From contig CALRPI020000002.1 in the NCBI GenBank assembly GCA_943370025.1, forward strand, positions 62,001 to 126,000: DNA of 64,000 nt. The letters run 5' to 3'. The notes beneath the pieces are model-generated. The model had not been told where the DNA came from. It saw only the letters and a list, made by a program, of their open reading frames with translations, and searched no databases. Shown here in pieces: positions 57,319 through 64,000 of the stretch (positions within the stretch are counted from its first letter, which is position 1; the number at the start of each line of letters is the position of its first letter). A program made the position numbers and the translations under genes. Source of the DNA: JAAUUE01 sp943370025. Its GTDB lineage: Bacteria > Cyanobacteriota > Cyanobacteriia > Cyanobacteriales > JAAUUE01.

Positions 57319-58974
57319 TTAAAACATTTCCATAAAAGTTGTCATCGCTAAGGGCAGGCTGGTATTGAAGCGAAACCTCAAATTACCCATAGAGCGGGAT
57401 TGAATATAGGTAGAAGTGAGGAAGGGAGCGTATTGAGATGCTTCTGGAGTCAATTGCTGCACAAAAGATAGGGTTACACCCTTGAGAACTTCGTGGACTG
57501 GCTTAGCCGCATCGCCAACTACCTCCGGGACTAACGGATTAGTTGCTAAATCTTGGTTAATGTGGCTAGGATCACTGGCACTCAGATGGGTGCCACCGAT
57601 GACTGTCAGGAGGTACTTGGGACTATTAAGTTGTTGAAATGCTTTGAGTTGATGCTCCAACGAGGGAGTCACAGTATCGTCACTGCTGGTCAGGATCAAA
57701 GTGGGAATATTGATTTTACCAAGACCTTGCTGGCCAAATAATTTTCCCGTGACAGGATTAAGCACGATCGCTTGAGCAATCCTTGGATCGGCTAATGGTC
57801 GATTTTGGGGCGGCAGTTGCTCCATGCCACACTGAAACCAGTCGGCTGGGGAACGTGCCCAAGGACTGCGCTCTTGACAAAATTGCCGCACAGCAGCCAA
57901 ATCTAATTCTCCACCCGCTAGGGTAAGAGCGGTGTAACCGCCAAGGGAATGACCAATAATTGCCACTCGATCGGTCGATAGCTTCCCTTGCCAAAAACCC
58001 CGGCGTTGATTAATTTCGGCTAATTGATCGAGAATAAAGCTGACATCCAAGGGGCGATCGACAAATTCACTAGCGGGCAGTAAAGCCTCCGGGTTATTGC
58101 CAAAGGCAATACTAGCGAGCCAATTGATATTACTCTTGGGATGTTCGATCGCAATCACGACCAAGCCATGGGAAGCGAGGTGGTTAGCTAAATAATCGAG
58201 GAAATGGCGATCGGCTGCAAAGCCGTGGGAGATAACAACTAAGGGAGCATTCGGTGGCGGATTTTTGCCCCTACCCCAATAGATATCCACGGGAATTACT
58301 CGCTGCCGCTCGCGATCGTTAAAAGACCAACTCCGGCGACGAATCTCCCACTCTCCAGCTTGGGTAGGATCAAACGCCGCTTTAAATTCTGGGCTAGTCG
58401 CCTTCTGAGGACTGGACTGGAACTCTTGCGCAATCCAAGGAGAAAACAATTTACGTTGGAGGTAGGAAATATTCACTTGGAAGGCGATCGCGATTACACC
58501 CCCAAGGTCTACGGTTAATTTTTCCCCCGGATACTGCCGCAATAGATTAATTAACGTCAGTCCATTAGGTTGTTTTGCCCCAGCCACAAGAGCTGCGCGG
58601 AGATCTGGTAAATTAGCTTCCGGAATTACCCGGTGCAGACTGGCAAAGACCCTTTCCCCATCAGAGGTAGGTAACAAATCATCCAGAAATCGCTCTGCTA
58701 AGGATGGCGGGATTTGCCAATTTCTCCCCAAAGCCTGTTGCACTTCTGGGGTGAGCAAGGGGCGATAGAGTTGGAGAGAGGAGGCTATTTCTCCAGTAGC
58801 CGCAAAGGTTTCTAGGTCAGCGATCACCACCGATTGCCCTAGAACCCCAAACCGGAGATGTAATTGTTCTACCGCCCTAGCAGATTGAGGGTAGGCAATG
58901 ATTAACAGATTCAATCCCAAACTTAAACCCAGATAAATTGGTAATTTCCACCGCCAATTGATCACATTTCCCAT
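57319..58974 (-). CDS. DUF1400-alpha/beta hydrolase fusion, exported
   Basis: A 551-aa exported protein. A signal-like segment (residues 5-33, LGLSLGLNLLIIAYPQSARA) is followed by DUF1400 (~35-160, QLHLRFGVLGQSVVIADLET, RPLLTPEVQQALG), a cyanobacterial domain. The alpha/beta hydrolase has the oxyanion/NPP region PLVVISHGFAADRHFLDYLA, nucleophile VAIIGHSLGGYTALTL, acid TSSDDTVTP and catalytic His in GGTHLSASD. The full triad is present, so an esterase/lipase-like activity is likely; substrate unknown. ATG 58974 is preferred to 59001. Convergent with glcD, whose stop lies 4 bp away. Confidence 0.9.
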   Translation of the reverse strand: MGNVINWRWKLPIYLGLSLGLNLLIIAYPQSARAVEQLHLRFGVLGQSVVIADLETFAATGEIASSLQLYRPLLTPEVQQALGRNWQIPPSLAERFLDDLLPTSDGERVFASLHRVIPEANLPDLRAALVAGAKQPNGLTLINLLRQYPGEKLTVDLGGVIAIAFQVNISYLQRKLFSPWIAQEFQSSPQKATSPEFKAAFDPTQAGEWEIRRRSWSFNDRERQRVIPVDIYWGRGKNPPPNAPLVVISHGFAADRHFLDYLANHLASHGLVVIAIEHPKSNINWLASIAFGNNPEALLPASEFVDRPLDVSFILDQLAEINQRRGFWQGKLSTDRVAIIGHSLGGYTALTLAGGELDLAAVRQFCQERSPWARSPADWFQCGMEQLPPQNRPLADPRIAQAIVLNPVTGKLFGQQGLGKINIPTLILTSSDDTVTPSLEHQLKAFQQLNSPKYLLTVIGGTHLSASDPSHINQDLATNPLVPEVVGDAAKPVHEVLKGVTLSFVQQLTPEASQYAPFLTSTYIQSRSMGNLRFRFNTSLPLAMTTFMEMF

Positions 58975-59093
58975 GCTTGCTCTCCGCTTTCTACTGCACA
59001 TTACCTACACTGTATATTCCTAAAACTATTCCCATCCCTACCTATAGCAGTTCTCAATCTTTTGCGAATAGAACTTACCTACAGCTAACGAAT

Positions 59094-59200
59094 TACAGCC
59101 ATTTTTATGTAAATGGAATACACTGTATTTCCTGAAACACATACTAGGTTTGAGTTTTTGTGTAGGTTGAACGTAGTCGAAGTCCATACACAAACTGCTA
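59094..59200. repeat. Miniature element, family A (copy A8), inverted
   Basis: A 107-bp element with ends TACAGCCATTTTTATG and AAACTGCTA. Core GTGTAGGTTGAACGTAGTCG / AAGTCCATACAC as in A6. The 59002-59359 spacer around it contains no gene. Confidence 0.6.
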
Positions 59201-59359
59201 TATCTGGGGTTTTGGAGGTTTTTACGGGTTGAGGATAGTCGAAAAAACTGACTAATGCTAAAGCCCCAGCTAAATCAAATTGCTTCTGATTGCTTCTGAC
59301 AAATGATTTCACCCACCAAAGGTGAATGAAATCATCTATTTCGGGTCACGATAGTACCA

Positions 59360-60541
59360 TTAGGCGGGCGGGCTTTCCTCTTCATTGGGTAATCTCAGTT
59401 CCCGGAAGACATCATGTTCTGCGGGTAGTTGGGTTGGCAGAGTTTGGCGAGTATCGGTAATCAGCCAATCCAAAGCTGCGGCTTGGACATCGATCGTTGC
59501 CCCAGTTTTATCTACACAATAACGCCCAAAAACCAGCTTATCCACCAACCGGATGCCTTCACCTAAACGGGAATAATCAAACACCACACTATTGTCCACC
59601 GTTGCCCCACTACAGATCCAGCAGTTGGGACCAATCATCGTTGGACCAATAATTGTTGCCCCATCTTCTACCCTAGTCATGGCTCCAATATAAACTGGTC
59701 CTTGAATATTTACCTTGTCCCAGTTGATCGACACGTTTAGCCCGGTATAAATACCCGGAGCAACTTCTTGTCCCGGAATTGCCACATTTTTCACTGCTCC
59801 CAACAGCACATCCCGCACGGCTTGCCAATAGTCGGGAACTTTCCCAATATCTACCCACTGAAAGTCCATGGCCAACCCATAGAAGGGAGCTTCGGCTTCC
59901 ACTAATTTAGGGAATAGCTGGCTACCAATATCGTATTCTTCCCCCGACGGAATATATTTAAATATCTCCGGCTCAAAAATGTAGATACCCGTATTGATAT
60001 TAGTGCTCAAAGCATCTTCTATTGAGGGCTTCTCTTGGAAGGCTTTGATGCGTCCTTGGTCATCGGTAACCACAACTCCATAGCTAGAAACTTCTTCCCG
60101 AGGAACTGATTTCATAATGATGGTGGCGATCGATCCCTTTTCCCTGTGCCATGCCACAGCCTTACTAAGGTCTAGATCAATCAAGGCATCACCACACAGG
60201 ACAACAAAAGTATCATCAAAAAAGGGAGAAAAGTCCTGAATTCGTTTCATCCCCCCCGCAGAACCGAGAGCTTCCCCCACTAGTTCTCCATCCACAATAC
60301 TGCCTTCAAAAGAGTAGGCTATATGTACCCCGAACCTTTGCCCATCCCGAAAGTAGTCCTCAATTTCCTTTGCTAAGTGACTAACATTGACCATGATTTG
60401 GTCAAACCCATGCAACCGGAGTAGTTCTACCAAAAATTCCATAACTGGTTTTTGCAGTATGGGAATCATCGGCTTAGGAGTCGTAAAAGTAAGTGGTCGC
60501 AGACGAGTTCCCTTTCCAGCCGCCAGAATCATGGCTTTCAT
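59360..60541 (-). CDS. Sugar-1-phosphate nucleotidyltransferase with hexapeptide domain
   Basis: Nucleotidyltransferase of 393 aa. The catalytic GT-A-like domain (residues 1-~235) starts MKAMILAAGKGTRLRPLTFT and PKPMIPILQKPVMEFL, with GSAGGMKRIQDF, VVLCGDALIDLDL and NINTGIYIFEPE. A left-handed beta-helix (~265-350, VNIQGPVYIGAMTRVEDGAT) follows. Probably makes GDP-mannose or another NDP-hexose for polysaccharides; the base specificity cannot be read with confidence. A paralogue of the N-terminal part of the fusion at 15614-18301, but without the pseudo-mutase domain. ATG 60541 preferred over the TTG just upstream. Confidence 0.9.
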   Translation of the reverse strand: MKAMILAAGKGTRLRPLTFTTPKPMIPILQKPVMEFLVELLRLHGFDQIMVNVSHLAKEIEDYFRDGQRFGVHIAYSFEGSIVDGELVGEALGSAGGMKRIQDFSPFFDDTFVVLCGDALIDLDLSKAVAWHREKGSIATIIMKSVPREEVSSYGVVVTDDQGRIKAFQEKPSIEDALSTNINTGIYIFEPEIFKYIPSGEEYDIGSQLFPKLVEAEAPFYGLAMDFQWVDIGKVPDYWQAVRDVLLGAVKNVAIPGQEVAPGIYTGLNVSINWDKVNIQGPVYIGAMTRVEDGATIIGPTMIGPNCWICSGATVDNSVVFDYSRLGEGIRLVDKLVFGRYCVDKTGATIDVQAAALDWLITDTRQTLPTQLPAEHDVFRELRLPNEEESPPA

Positions 60542-60580
60542 CAAAAATTCCCCTCGTTAATGCAATTTGTATTAATTTTA

Positions 60581-60672
60581 TATAGCAATCCTCAATCATT
60601 TGCTAGATGAAACTGTTTCTGGTAAATGATTTCACCCGCCTTCGCTGGGTGAAATCATTTAGGATTACCATA
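60581..60672. repeat. Miniature palindromic element, family C (copy C4)
   Basis: A 92-bp element with ends TATAGCAATCCTCAAT and ATTTAGGATTACCATA; core AATGATTTCACCCGCC / GGGTGAAATCATT with a CTTCG-type loop. It lies just upstream of the nucleotidyltransferase gene, in its 5' region. Confidence 0.7.
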
Positions 60673-60859
60673 GTCTGTAGTAATTGAGTCTGATTTTAGC
60701 TAGTCTTAGGCTAAATTGCGACAAAATTTCTTGTCTATTCTAAACATTTATGGCAGAAACAGGAGGGTAGTGTCAACAAGTTAGTATCTGTGACGCTACA
60801 CCTGGCAACTCTTTCTTAATAGGACTTATAGCAACTGCCAAGGGGGGTGAGATGATTTT

Positions 60860-60896
60860 GGTTGTGGAACCCCCGCGAAGCGGGGGTTCCACAACC
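60860..60896. repeat. Perfect 17-bp hairpin
   Basis: GGTTGTGGAACCCCCGC-gaa-GCGGGGGTTCCACAACC, a stand-alone inverted repeat in the gene-free stretch 60542-61014. Downstream lies another TTTTTGCGGGCTTCG / GACCGCAAAAAC hairpin (about 60940-60977), a family B-like core. Confidence 0.65.
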
Positions 60897-61014
60897 TGAT
60901 TGGCGACGGCTATACGTACTGCGAACAAATTATTTAAAGTTTTTGCGGGCTTCGAGAACCCTCAGACCGCAAAAACAGACCCATGCGGAAGTCCTGCTCA
61001 AAAGATCAGAGGTT

Positions 61015-62058
61015 TTACTGCTTGATAATCACTCCCAAACCGGGTTGACTCGTGGGGATCAGCCGCCCTGCGATCAATTTAGCTCCTTGGAAGGGGTCAT
61101 CTACTATGTTGAGATGACTATCAAGGTCTAGGTAATCTGCTAGGGGAGCTAGTTGAGCCATCGCACTGTTGGCAAGGCTGCTGTCGCTGTAGCAACCAAA
61201 CATAATCTGTAAACCCAAACTTCTGGCGGTATGGATCATCTGCCAAACTTCCCGGAGACCTCCAGCCTTCATCAACTTAATATTAATGCCGTGGACTCGA
61301 TCGCTCAACGGCTGAATATCTTTACTAGTCCAACAACTTTCATCAGCAAAAATCGGCAGGGGCGATCGAGCATACAACTGGGGCAAATCCTTTTCCTGTC
61401 CCCTAGGCAGGGGTTGTTCCAAATAAATTACCCCCTGATTTGCGAGCCAATCACTCATAAACAACGCATCAGTTAAACTCCAGCCCCCATTAGCATCAAC
61501 CATCAAAGTTGCCTTGGGAGCAGTTTGACGGATTGCCCGGAGCATTTCTTGATCTGTTTTAATCCCCGCTGGGCTTCCCAACTTTACCTTGAAGACCTCA
61601 CCGCCAGTAATGGGTATCCATTGCTGCAATCTTGCTACCGCCGCCGTAGGGGTATTAATGCCAATAGTTGCAGAGATGGGGACAATTTTAGCAAGGTCTA
61701 AACCCCACAACTGCCATAGAGGAACCCTCAAAGCTTTGCCTAGCCAATCATGGAGAGCCGTATCAAGGGCTGCCCTCGCTGGATTACTTAGGGAGGTTTG
61801 GTTTAATTTATCGGTAATTGCCTGATGCTGCCAAGGAGTAAACGTATCTAACAAAGGAGCGATCGCTTGCAGTTCCTCTTGTAGACCGATCGCAGTGTAC
61901 TGAATCCCATCCATACCAAAAGGGGAAGCTTCTCCCCATCCAGTAATATCTTCATGGTGTAATTTCAACCAAAGATTAGTCGTCTGGCTGGTAGTCCCCC
62001 GGCTGATGGTCAAGGGGAAGAGTTTATTAATAGTGAAAGTTTCTAGCTCGATATGCAT
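61015..62058 (-). CDS. Dipeptide epimerase (enolase superfamily)
   Basis: Enolase-superfamily enzyme of 347 aa, of the L-Ala-D/L-Glu epimerase type. The N-terminal capping domain is residues 1-~110. The barrel has the acid-base Lys in VFKVKLGSP, metal ligands in VDANGGWSL, YLEQPLPRG and FADESCW, and the second Lys in GINIKLMKAGGL. All catalytic residues are present. Probably racemises dipeptides from murein recycling; an o-succinylbenzoate synthase role is the alternative, but the residues fit epimerases. Monocistronic. Confidence 0.92.
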   Translation of the reverse strand: MHIELETFTINKLFPLTISRGTTSQTTNLWLKLHHEDITGWGEASPFGMDGIQYTAIGLQEELQAIAPLLDTFTPWQHQAITDKLNQTSLSNPARAALDTALHDWLGKALRVPLWQLWGLDLAKIVPISATIGINTPTAAVARLQQWIPITGGEVFKVKLGSPAGIKTDQEMLRAIRQTAPKATLMVDANGGWSLTDALFMSDWLANQGVIYLEQPLPRGQEKDLPQLYARSPLPIFADESCWTSKDIQPLSDRVHGINIKLMKAGGLREVWQMIHTARSLGLQIMFGCYSDSSLANSAMAQLAPLADYLDLDSHLNIVDDPFQGAKLIAGRLIPTSQPGLGVIIKQ

Positions 62059-62600
62059 AATTTAGATTGGCAAAAACATTTGCAATACTTATAGATTTAA
62101 TCAGAATTATTAACTTTGCAAATATGATATTTAGGTTATGCTGTTAATTAGGTTACTGAGTTAGGAAATGAATTTCACAGCTAATTTCACAGTTATTTAG
62201 TGACCTAGCGCACTAACAAATATGGAGATTATAGCCAGAATGAAAATATAGTTTAATCTAATCAGCAACCTTTGATAACCTCAAACGTCAGGCTTAATAA
62301 TTATCTGCACTATCTTTCAGGTAATCCTAATTTAAGCCAAAAACAAAATGTGAGTAAAAATTGCCCACCCTACCCGGTTAATCGAAGTTTAGTGTTATTA
62401 GCTACATAATAATAGGCTGTCTCAGGATAATCTAATAATCTGAGTCAGTGCTTAAGGAGCTAGGCTAAGTGCAGGTAATTTGGGAGAAAGTAGCCCCCCG
62501 ATTATTAAACAAAGGATAATTAGAAATTAACCTGCATAGATACACCACAGCATAGAAACAATTAGTCTAGTTTTCCTGACTATGAATCATGAGGATAATT
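62059..62600. other. Gene-free AT-rich spacer
   Basis: 540 bp between divergent genes (epimerase and the Mo-nitrogenase C-terminal domain protein). No gene, RNA or repeat element recognised. Confidence 0.5.
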
Positions 62601-63017
62601 ATGACAAAAGTATCGCAGAATACGCCGCAACAAATCACAAAACAGATAAGTATTGCTAGTTGGATTTGGTTAGAAAAATCTCAAGAGAAAGAACTAGCTA
62701 AGCCTAGTTTCCAGTTCAAGAAAATATTAGGTAGTCTCGGTAAATTCGATATCCTGAAATTTGATATCTTGCAGCCCCTAAAGCAATGGTTAGATAACCT
62801 AGAAGTAAGAAACTCTCGGATTGCCCACCAGATATGCAAATCAATTCCTGCCCAATGTCCTTTTGAAAGAGATGTGACATTTTGGGGACAGATTCTCTTT
62901 CATATTCCTCCTATGTGTAAGTTAAACCCTCTTTACGATCAGTTAGTAGGTTTAAGGTTCCGTGCCCTATGTTATTTAGTGGATGAATGTGGAGAAGATA
63001 TTTCTGCTTACTGTTAG
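62601..63017 (+). CDS. Mo-dependent nitrogenase C-terminal domain protein
   Basis: A 138-aa protein with the Mo-nitro_C domain (QPLKQWLDNLEVRNSRIAHQ, IPAQCPFERDVTFWGQ, HIPPMCKLNPLYDQLVGLRF, CYLVDECGEDISAYC), named from nitrogenase alpha-chain tails but found mostly as stand-alone cyanobacterial proteins. Four to five conserved Cys suggest metal or redox binding. It does not by itself show that the organism fixes nitrogen; no nif genes lie in the window. ATG 62601 is preferred over 62589. Confidence 0.88.
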   Translation: MTKVSQNTPQQITKQISIASWIWLEKSQEKELAKPSFQFKKILGSLGKFDILKFDILQPLKQWLDNLEVRNSRIAHQICKSIPAQCPFERDVTFWGQILFHIPPMCKLNPLYDQLVGLRFRALCYLVDECGEDISAYC

Positions 63018-63043
63018 ATATCTATAGCTATCCATAAAACTTC

Positions 63044-63190
63044 ATCAAATGGTCTAGCGGTGTTAGTCTGTGAAGCGAACATAAGACCAGAAAACTCCCT
63101 ATGGGTGGAGGCAGTTGCGATGAAGCAGAAACTCAAATTGTGAAGGTTTGGGAATCACAGTGGCTTTAGCTCGGCGAGGATGTAAAACTT
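63044..63190 (+). mobile_element. Possible IS200/IS605-type right-end relic (TnpB tail and omega-RNA-like end)
   Basis: A frame from ~63053 reads NGLAVLVCEANIRPENSLWV and EAVAMKQKLKL before a stop at 63142. This resembles the C-terminal tail of cyanobacterial TnpB. The sequence after it, GGGAATCACAGTGGCTTTAG, then CTCGGCGAGGATG, looks like the 3' end where the reRNA/omegaRNA ends and the IS finishes. No other tnpB part is present. Confidence 0.45.
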
Positions 63191-63242
63191 GTTTCCTATG
63201 CTGTTCCTAAGGGGCAGCATTTTATTTTTGGAACTTTTCCGA

Positions 63243-63279
63243 ATCCCAAATCAGAAAAGGGTTTCACTCTTTTTTGATT
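63243..63279. repeat. Truncated family F copy (F3)
   Basis: CCCAAATCAGAAAAGGGTTT and CACTCTTTTTTGATT resemble the left half of F2. The rest is missing because A9 begins at the next base. Confidence 0.45.
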
Positions 63280-63400
63280 TACAGCAGTTTGAGAGTGGGT
63301 GGCTACAGCCACCCACTCTCAAACCCAATATTGATAGGACTTTATATTGATAGGACTTTCAATATTGGTGGAGTGTCTCATTTGAACGCAAAGTGCTGTA
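63280..63400. repeat. Miniature element, family A (copy A9), abutting an interrupted IS630 gene
   Basis: A complete copy with ends TACAGCAGTTTGAG and CGCAAAGTGCTGTA. It is 121 bp instead of 105 because ATTGATAGGACTTT is duplicated in tandem. Its right end interrupts the transposase frame after LPGSLT. Confidence 0.78.
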
Positions 63401-64000
63401 AGACTACCTGGGAGAGTCATGGTCGCAATTAAACCTTCATCACTCATCGCTCCAATTAAAGTGGTATTTTTGCTTTTATTTCTTGGACAGTGAGCATAAA
63501 CTCGGTCTCCTATCCTACCTCTACCATAGAGTCTGGTCATGGCTAAATTAATGCCTGTCTCATCAATGAATACAAGGTTCCTGATATCTATCGTATCTAG
63601 CCAACAACGAAACTGATATCGGAGGTCTTGGACTCTTTCTGTAGATTGCTCCGTGGCGACTAGAGTTTTTTTTTACGACCTAGCTTTAAGCGTTTTAGAG
63701 TCCGGCTCAGGCTGGATATACTTACCTTTATGCCTTGGTTTTGTTGCAATGTCGCTTGAATCTCTCGTAAATAAATATCATTTTGTTGGGCAACCATTGT
63801 CTGCAATAATTCCTGTTCCTTACTTTTGAGCTTAGAGCGACGATCTCCACCTTGTGGTTTTGGTGTGATGTCGTTAGTCTCTCGATACAGGCGGAGCAAA
63901 TCACGAACGAAGGACAAACTAACGTCAAAGCGTTTGGCTAAGTGTTTCTGAGAACCTTCTTTGTTTTGCCAAGCAGTTAGTACTTTTTTCCTTAAGTCAA
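63401..64000 (-). mobile_element. IS630-family transposase, 5' part, interrupted by A9 and cut by the window edge
   Basis: Minus-strand coding from the window edge: LRKKVLTAWQNKEGSQKHLA, KRFDVSLSFVRDLLRLYRE (helix-turn-helix), QATLQQNQGIKVSISSLSRT, LKRLKLGRKKKL, then a stop near 63660. The catalytic part is in the -1 frame: RYQFRCWLDTIDIRNLVFID, ETGINLAMTRLYGRG, NTTLIGAMSDEGLIATMTLP. The switch is at a run of nine A (63666-63674 region, GRKKKL), a classical IS630 slippery site. First Asp of the DDE triad seen (FIDETG). The 3' half with the other two acidic residues is lost to A9, so this copy is inactive. Confidence 0.85.

Noticed and set aside
60862..61131. 89-aa open frame
   Set aside because: Starts in a perfect hairpin, crosses a family B-like core and overlaps the 3' end of the epimerase gene on the other strand.
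62601..63017. Evidence for nitrogen fixation
   Set aside because: The Mo-nitrogenase C-terminal domain occurs widely as a stand-alone protein; no nifHDK or maturation genes are present.

Overview
The window is chromosomal DNA of a cyanobacterium, most likely a filamentous Oscillatoriales-type strain (genus not determined). Evidence: a form IB rbcL-rbcX-rbcS cluster, a bacterial-type PEP carboxylase, the PII-linked regulator PlmA, many cyanobacteria-restricted families (DUF3067, DUF3318, DUF1400, KfrA-N/pentapeptide protein, Mo-nitrogenase C-terminal domain protein) and very frequent HIP1 octamers (GCGATCGC). Both window edges cut genes: a class III alcohol dehydrogenase on the left and an IS630-type transposase on the right.

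Layout. 0-4.5 kb: glutathione-dependent formaldehyde dehydrogenase (partial), an NfeD/stomatin/DUF3067 operon and a membrane-anchored PP2C phosphatase. 4.8-11.5 kb: an SLH-domain envelope protein, a GT2 glycosyltransferase, tRNA-Ser(GCT), an ABC ATPase, a PIG-V-like mannosyltransferase and an HTH-like protein. 11.7-19.7 kb: an FdhF/YdeP molybdo-oxidoreductase, a damaged Uma2 gene, a nucleotidyltransferase/pseudo-phosphomutase fusion, ssb and an adrenodoxin-spaced ferredoxin. 19.9-32.5 kb: envelope and signalling genes: histidine kinase, DUF3318, a STAS-sugar transferase fusion next to an RsbW-like kinase, murJ, GAF-PAS, GT4 and two tandem secreted SH3b-repeat proteins. 33-36.8 kb: ppc. 36.8-39.9 kb: a foreign-looking island of duplicated small proteins plus a leucine-rich-repeat protein, ending in an IS5-family relic. 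40-44 kb: pentapeptide protein and rbcLXS. 44-52.3 kb: GT1, YgjP-like peptidase, cytoplasmic alpha-amylase, mutS and a DUF433/DUF5615 toxin-antitoxin pair. 52.6-63 kb: rnhB, plmA, a lipoprotein, glcD, a DUF1400 hydrolase, a second nucleotidyltransferase, a dipeptide epimerase and a Mo-nitrogenase C-terminal domain protein. 63-64 kb: transposon debris.

Functional themes are carbon fixation and photorespiration (RuBisCO, Ppc, GlcD), envelope and exopolysaccharide synthesis (two sugar nucleotidyltransferases, GT1/GT2/GT4, sugar-phosphate transferase, MurJ, SLH and SH3b proteins) and signalling. The intergenic DNA is the most striking part. It is packed with short (80-120 bp) palindromic miniature elements belonging to at least six terminal-repeat families. 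One family (here E) has the same terminal repeat as the IS5-family relic at 39.7-39.9 kb and duplicates 3 bp (TTA/TCA) on insertion. Another (here A) begins and ends in TA and has a copy directly abutting an interrupted IS630 gene. The strongest candidate for an undescribed system is the 36.8-39.7 kb island: tandem, recently duplicated ~175-aa proteins plus an LRR protein, with no HIP1 sites, no Shine-Dalgarno sequences and Bacteroidetes-like spacers.
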